16,662 nt of DNA from an uncultured Ruminococcus sp. (GTDB taxonomy: Bacteria; Bacillota; Clostridia; Oscillospirales; Acutalibacteraceae): the NCBI GenBank assembly GCA_905234305.1, contig CAJOHT010000028.1:1-16662 (forward strand), read 5' to 3'. This document shows, piece by piece, positions 14,360 through 16,662 of this stretch. The notes beneath the pieces are model-generated. The model was not told where the DNA came from, made no database searches, and saw only the letters and a program-made list of their open reading frames with translations. The translations under genes were made by a program, and so were the position numbers. Every line of letters starts with the position of its first letter. The first letter of the stretch is position 1.

Positions 14360-14813
14360 TCAGAGTTTATTTTTCGATAAATATGTTTTTATCTCCTTGA
14401 TCAGCTTATTGCCGTCGTAATTCTGGAATATTTTAGTCATACATCCGCTAATCATCGGATTCAGATCAAGCGACTTTTCAACGGAACGGGTATCGGTTTT
14501 AAATCCGTAACATCTTTTATTCTTCGCATAAGCAATACCGAGTTCAACACACGCACCCTCATCAGGAATTCTTCCATCCAGATTTATAAAGATGATATCA
14601 GCTTTTAATACTTCGCTTTCATCAAGTTTAAAAATCATTTTTATGAGTTCTTTTTCGGATTTACCCTCCAATTGAGCAGCTTCAATACCATCGCGTTGCG
14701 GTAAGAAAACTTCGTATCCGTAATCTTCAAGAACTTTGGTTAATTTTAAGTTAAAATCCTTTTCAGCCTGATTGAAAAGAGGACCCGCATATCTCTTTAT
14801 TCAAAGAATCCAA
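14360..14813 (-). pseudogene. Nucleoside 2-deoxyribosyltransferase family protein, frameshifted near the N-terminus
   Basis: The family moves 2-deoxyribose between bases in nucleotide salvage. One frame encodes almost all of it (14360-14788): AGPLFNQAEKDFNLKLTKVL, LPQRDGIEAAQ, ADIIFINLDGRIPDEGACVELGIAYA with the expected catalytic Glu in VELG, and a C-terminal helix. No usable start exists in that frame upstream: it reads IKRY then a stop. In another frame TTG 14813 or TTG 14804 begins (MDS)LNKEI, which would join AGPLF as NKEIYLAGPLF if 5 bases were restored near 14789. That is the normal N-terminus of this family, so a 5-base (3k+2) loss is the simplest reading. A TTG internal start at 14671 would drop a third of the protein. 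It is last in a run behind the CDP-alcohol phosphatidyltransferase gene. Confidence 0.75.
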
Positions 14814-14827
14814 CGTTAACTATGGAA

Positions 14828-15334
14828 TTAACTGAGTTTTTTGTCTGTAGCAATAAAAAAACTCTCTTGAACGGCTGCAACATTTGCTACGACACATACA
14901 ACTGTAAAGCTGTATATGTGTTCAATGAAATGCAGTGTTAACGGCAAAAGAAAAAGCAATAATCCCGTGAGTTTGTTCAAAACAGTATGTAAAGCTACAA
15001 GCTCCTTTCTGAATATAAAGCTCAAAACAATATTGGAAAACTTAATAATTGCTATAACAACGATCCATATCCACAACCAAGCAGGAAGATATAACAGCGG
15101 CAATAGCTTAATCAAGCACACTACCAAAAAAACGAAGTCTGCTGCCGTATCTAACCTTGAGCCGAACTCGGTAACGGCATTCTTTTTTCTTGCGATTGTT
15201 CCGTCAATCATATCGCTAAAACCGCAAAGAAGATATATAGCGTAGAATCCTAACGAAAACATAGGAATGAACAGTAAGGCTATGCTGCCTATAATGCGTA
15301 CGCTTGTTATTATGTTAGCAAGTTGTTTTTTCAT
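14828..15334 (-). CDS. CDP-alcohol phosphatidyltransferase family membrane protein
   Basis: It joins a CDP-activated lipid to a small alcohol in the membrane, a phospholipid head-group step. The 168-residue protein carries the complete family signature D-x2-D-G-x2-A-R-x8-G-x3-D-x3-D as DMIDGTIARKKNAVTEFGSRLDTAAD. It has several hydrophobic segments on either side (about 9-36, 66-110 and 118-158). It resembles PgsA-like enzymes, but the acceptor alcohol (glycerol phosphate, inositol phosphate or other) cannot be read from this, and the main pgsA may be elsewhere. No clear ribosome site precedes ATG 15334. The VOC gene ends 29 nt upstream and the deoxyribosyltransferase-like gene follows after 14 nt, so the three probably share a transcript. 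Confidence 0.85.
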   Translation of the reverse strand: MKKQLANIITSVRIIGSIALLFIPMFSLGFYAIYLLCGFSDMIDGTIARKKNAVTEFGSRLDTAADFVFLVVCLIKLLPLLYLPAWLWIWIVVIAIIKFSNIVLSFIFRKELVALHTVLNKLTGLLLFLLPLTLHFIEHIYSFTVVCVVANVAAVQESFFIATDKKLS

Positions 15335-15363
15335 ATTCGTTTATGCAATCAAAATTTTTCGGC

Positions 15364-15726
15364 TCACATTGGTGTTCCCACTTCGATTAAGTTACCGTCC
15401 AAATCATAGAATCGAACCACGCGCTGTCCCCAACTATGTGTCATAAGACGGTTTACATATTCAATTTCGGGGTATAGTTTCTCTAATTTTTCAACAAACA
15501 AGTCAATCTCCTGCTCCTCAAAATATAATTCGCAAGAGTTACTCTTATGAACAACATCTCTATCTAAAAACGATTTCCAAATTTTCTCTTCCTGAAGGAC
15601 AAGACCTTCCGTCAGAATCATATTGCCGTCGTTGTCAATTACCAAGTCTATACCGAACAAGTCGTGATAGAATTTTCTGGATTTTTCAATATCTTTGACA
15701 ACAATCAAAACATTCTTCAATTTCAT
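15364..15726 (-). CDS. VOC-family (glyoxalase/bleomycin-resistance fold) protein
   Basis: A 120-residue single-domain protein with the vicinal-oxygen-chelate layout of two beta-alpha-beta-beta-beta modules. It begins MKLKNVLIVVKDIEKSRKFY, with the usual first strand and helix. DLFGIDLVIDNDG follows, and RVVRFYDLDGNLIEVG closes the second module; its Glu is a usual metal-ligand position. The family includes glyoxalases, antibiotic-binding proteins and dioxygenases, and nothing here picks one. The ribosome site is weak (GGTAAAAGAT before the ATG). It appears to be first in a three-gene minus-strand run. The upstream 15727-15852 stretch is A+T-rich; no confident promoter was found there. Confidence 0.82.
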   Translation of the reverse strand: MKLKNVLIVVKDIEKSRKFYHDLFGIDLVIDNDGNMILTEGLVLQEEKIWKSFLDRDVVHKSNSCELYFEEQEIDLFVEKLEKLYPEIEYVNRLMTHSWGQRVVRFYDLDGNLIEVGTPM

Positions 15727-15852
15727 ATCTTTTACCGTTAAAAATAACCTAAGTTTGTTTTTGTCTAAATAAAGGCTATCAGCTTTATCGACTATAATAC
15801 ATTTGCTTTATAGTTATATTTTACCACGAATCTGAAAAGATAGCAATAGAAG

Positions 15853-15888
15853 AAGCCGTCAAGAAGGAATTATCCAACTTGACGGCTT
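15853..15888 (-). terminator. Terminator after guaA
   Basis: An 11-bp perfect stem (AAGCCGTCAAG at 15853-15863 with CTTGACGGCTT at 15878-15888) has a 14-nt loop. On the minus strand it is followed by TCTTCT, a modest T run. It lies 24 nt after the guaA stop. Confidence 0.75.
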
Positions 15889-15912
15889 TAATTATAATTC
15901 TATATTAGAAAT

Positions 15913-16662
15913 TTACTCCCACTCTATAGTTGCCGAGGGCTTCGGGGTTAAATCATAAAGAACTCTGTTAACGTTCTCAACCTCGGCAGTAATACGCTTA
16001 GTAATATGCTCTAAAAGCTCAAACGGTACATTTTCAACAGTAGCGGTCATAGCGTCCTTTGTATTTACCGCGCGGATAATTACAGGATATGCGAAAGTGC
16101 GTTTTCCGTCCTTAACACCTACCGATTTAAAATCGGGAACTGCTGTAAAATATTGCCAAACTTTACCCTCTAAGCCGTTTTTAGCAAACTCCTCGCGCAG
16201 GATAGCGTCGGATTCTCTGACAGCTTCGAGTCGGTCTCTCGTAATAGCTCCAAGACAACGTACACCAAGTCCAGGTCCAGGGAAAGGCTGGCGGTATACC
16301 ATATTATCGGGAAGTCCTAACGCCTTGCCGACAACTCTGACTTCATCCTTAAAGAGGAGTTTTACTGGCTCTACAAGCTCGAATTGTAAGTCCTCGGGAA
16401 GTCCGCCAACGTTATGGTGAGCCTTTACACCGTCACTCTCAAGGATATCGGGATAGATAGTTCCCTGAGCAAGGAACTCGATACCGTCGAGCTTTCTTGC
16501 CTCTTCCTCAAACACACGGATAAACTCAGCGCCGATGATTTTACGCTTTTTCTCGGGCTCGGCAACATTCGCGAGCTTATCGAGGAAGCGGTCAACCGCG
16601 TCAACATAGATAAGATTAGCGTTCATCTGATTCTTAAATACCTCAATAACCTGCTCGGGCTC
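15913..16662 (-). CDS. guaA: GMP synthase (glutamine-hydrolysing), C-terminal part
   Basis: It makes GMP from XMP, ATP and glutamine. The gene enters from the right edge; 249 C-terminal residues are visible, beginning EPEQVIEVFKNQMNANLIYVDA in the synthetase domain, whose PPi-loop and the glutaminase domain lie outside the window. Visible family motifs are VDAVDRFLDKLANV, KRKIIGAEFIRVFEEEA, FLAQGTIYPDILES, KAHHNVGGLP (substrate-binding lid), the dimerisation domain with YRQPFPGPGLGVRCLG, and the closing ATIEWE at the very C-terminus. No break is seen. A hairpin terminator follows. Confidence 0.97.
   Translation of the reverse strand, partial: EPEQVIEVFKNQMNANLIYVDAVDRFLDKLANVAEPEKKRKIIGAEFIRVFEEEARKLDGIEFLAQGTIYPDILESDGVKAHHNVGGLPEDLQFELVEPVKLLFKDEVRVVGKALGLPDNMVYRQPFPGPGLGVRCLGAITRDRLEAVRESDAILREEFAKNGLEGKVWQYFTAVPDFKSVGVKDGKRTFAYPVIIRAVNTKDAMTATVENVPFELLEHITKRITAEVENVNRVLYDLTPKPSATIEWE

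Overview
The window looks like a low-GC, Gram-positive anaerobe of the Clostridia, probably near Ruminococcus/Oscillospiraceae. This is inferred from A+T-rich spacers with strong TTGAnn-17-TATAAT promoters, GGAGG-type ribosome sites, some TTG starts, formate-tetrahydrofolate ligase, a malic enzyme of the short bacterial type, and the style of the murD, fhs and SEDS proteins. No species can be named from the sequence alone. Most genes are housekeeping genes in short operons separated by clear hairpin terminators.

Left part (1-4450). The C-terminal half of a BaiN/HI0933-type flavoprotein overlaps, by ATGA, a second FAD-dependent dehydrogenase of the COG2509 type. A bidirectional terminator separates them from the RNase P RNA gene (minus strand). 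rnpB and the malic enzyme gene diverge from back-to-back promoters. A tRNA-Gly(CCC) gene lies 7 nt after the malic enzyme stop. It is followed by about 490 bp without genes that hold the most unusual structure of the window. There are two more direct copies of the tRNA 3' end, three diverged inverted copies of the tRNA T-arm/acceptor end, and two related hairpin cores. This reads as a small tandem array of tRNA-anchored, non-coding repeat elements.

Middle part (4415-9602). A minus-strand operon runs murD, a GNAT acetyltransferase and a PLP-dependent methionine gamma-lyase-family protein. A MocR/GntR-aminotransferase regulator diverges from it across a 111-bp region. It converges on a small Xre-type regulator, and the two share a hairpin terminator.

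Right-middle part (9799-14305). A tightly coupled minus-strand operon runs fhs, tsaE, tsaB and rpiB, linking one-carbon metabolism, the t6A tRNA modification machinery and the pentose phosphate pathway. Diverging from fhs is a FtsW/RodA-type (SEDS) cell-wall polymerase gene.

Right end (14338-16662). A minus-strand group holds a VOC-family protein, a CDP-alcohol phosphatidyltransferase and a nucleoside 2-deoxyribosyltransferase-like gene. The C-terminal half of guaA (GMP synthase) runs off the right edge.

Three genes within 3.9 kb (tsaE, the SEDS gene and the deoxyribosyltransferase) are each broken by what looks like a short internal deletion, while everything else is intact. Two of the three are normally essential. 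This points either to errors in the assembled sequence or to real recent damage, and the two cannot be told apart from the sequence alone. No CRISPR array, prophage, insertion sequence or defence system was seen.
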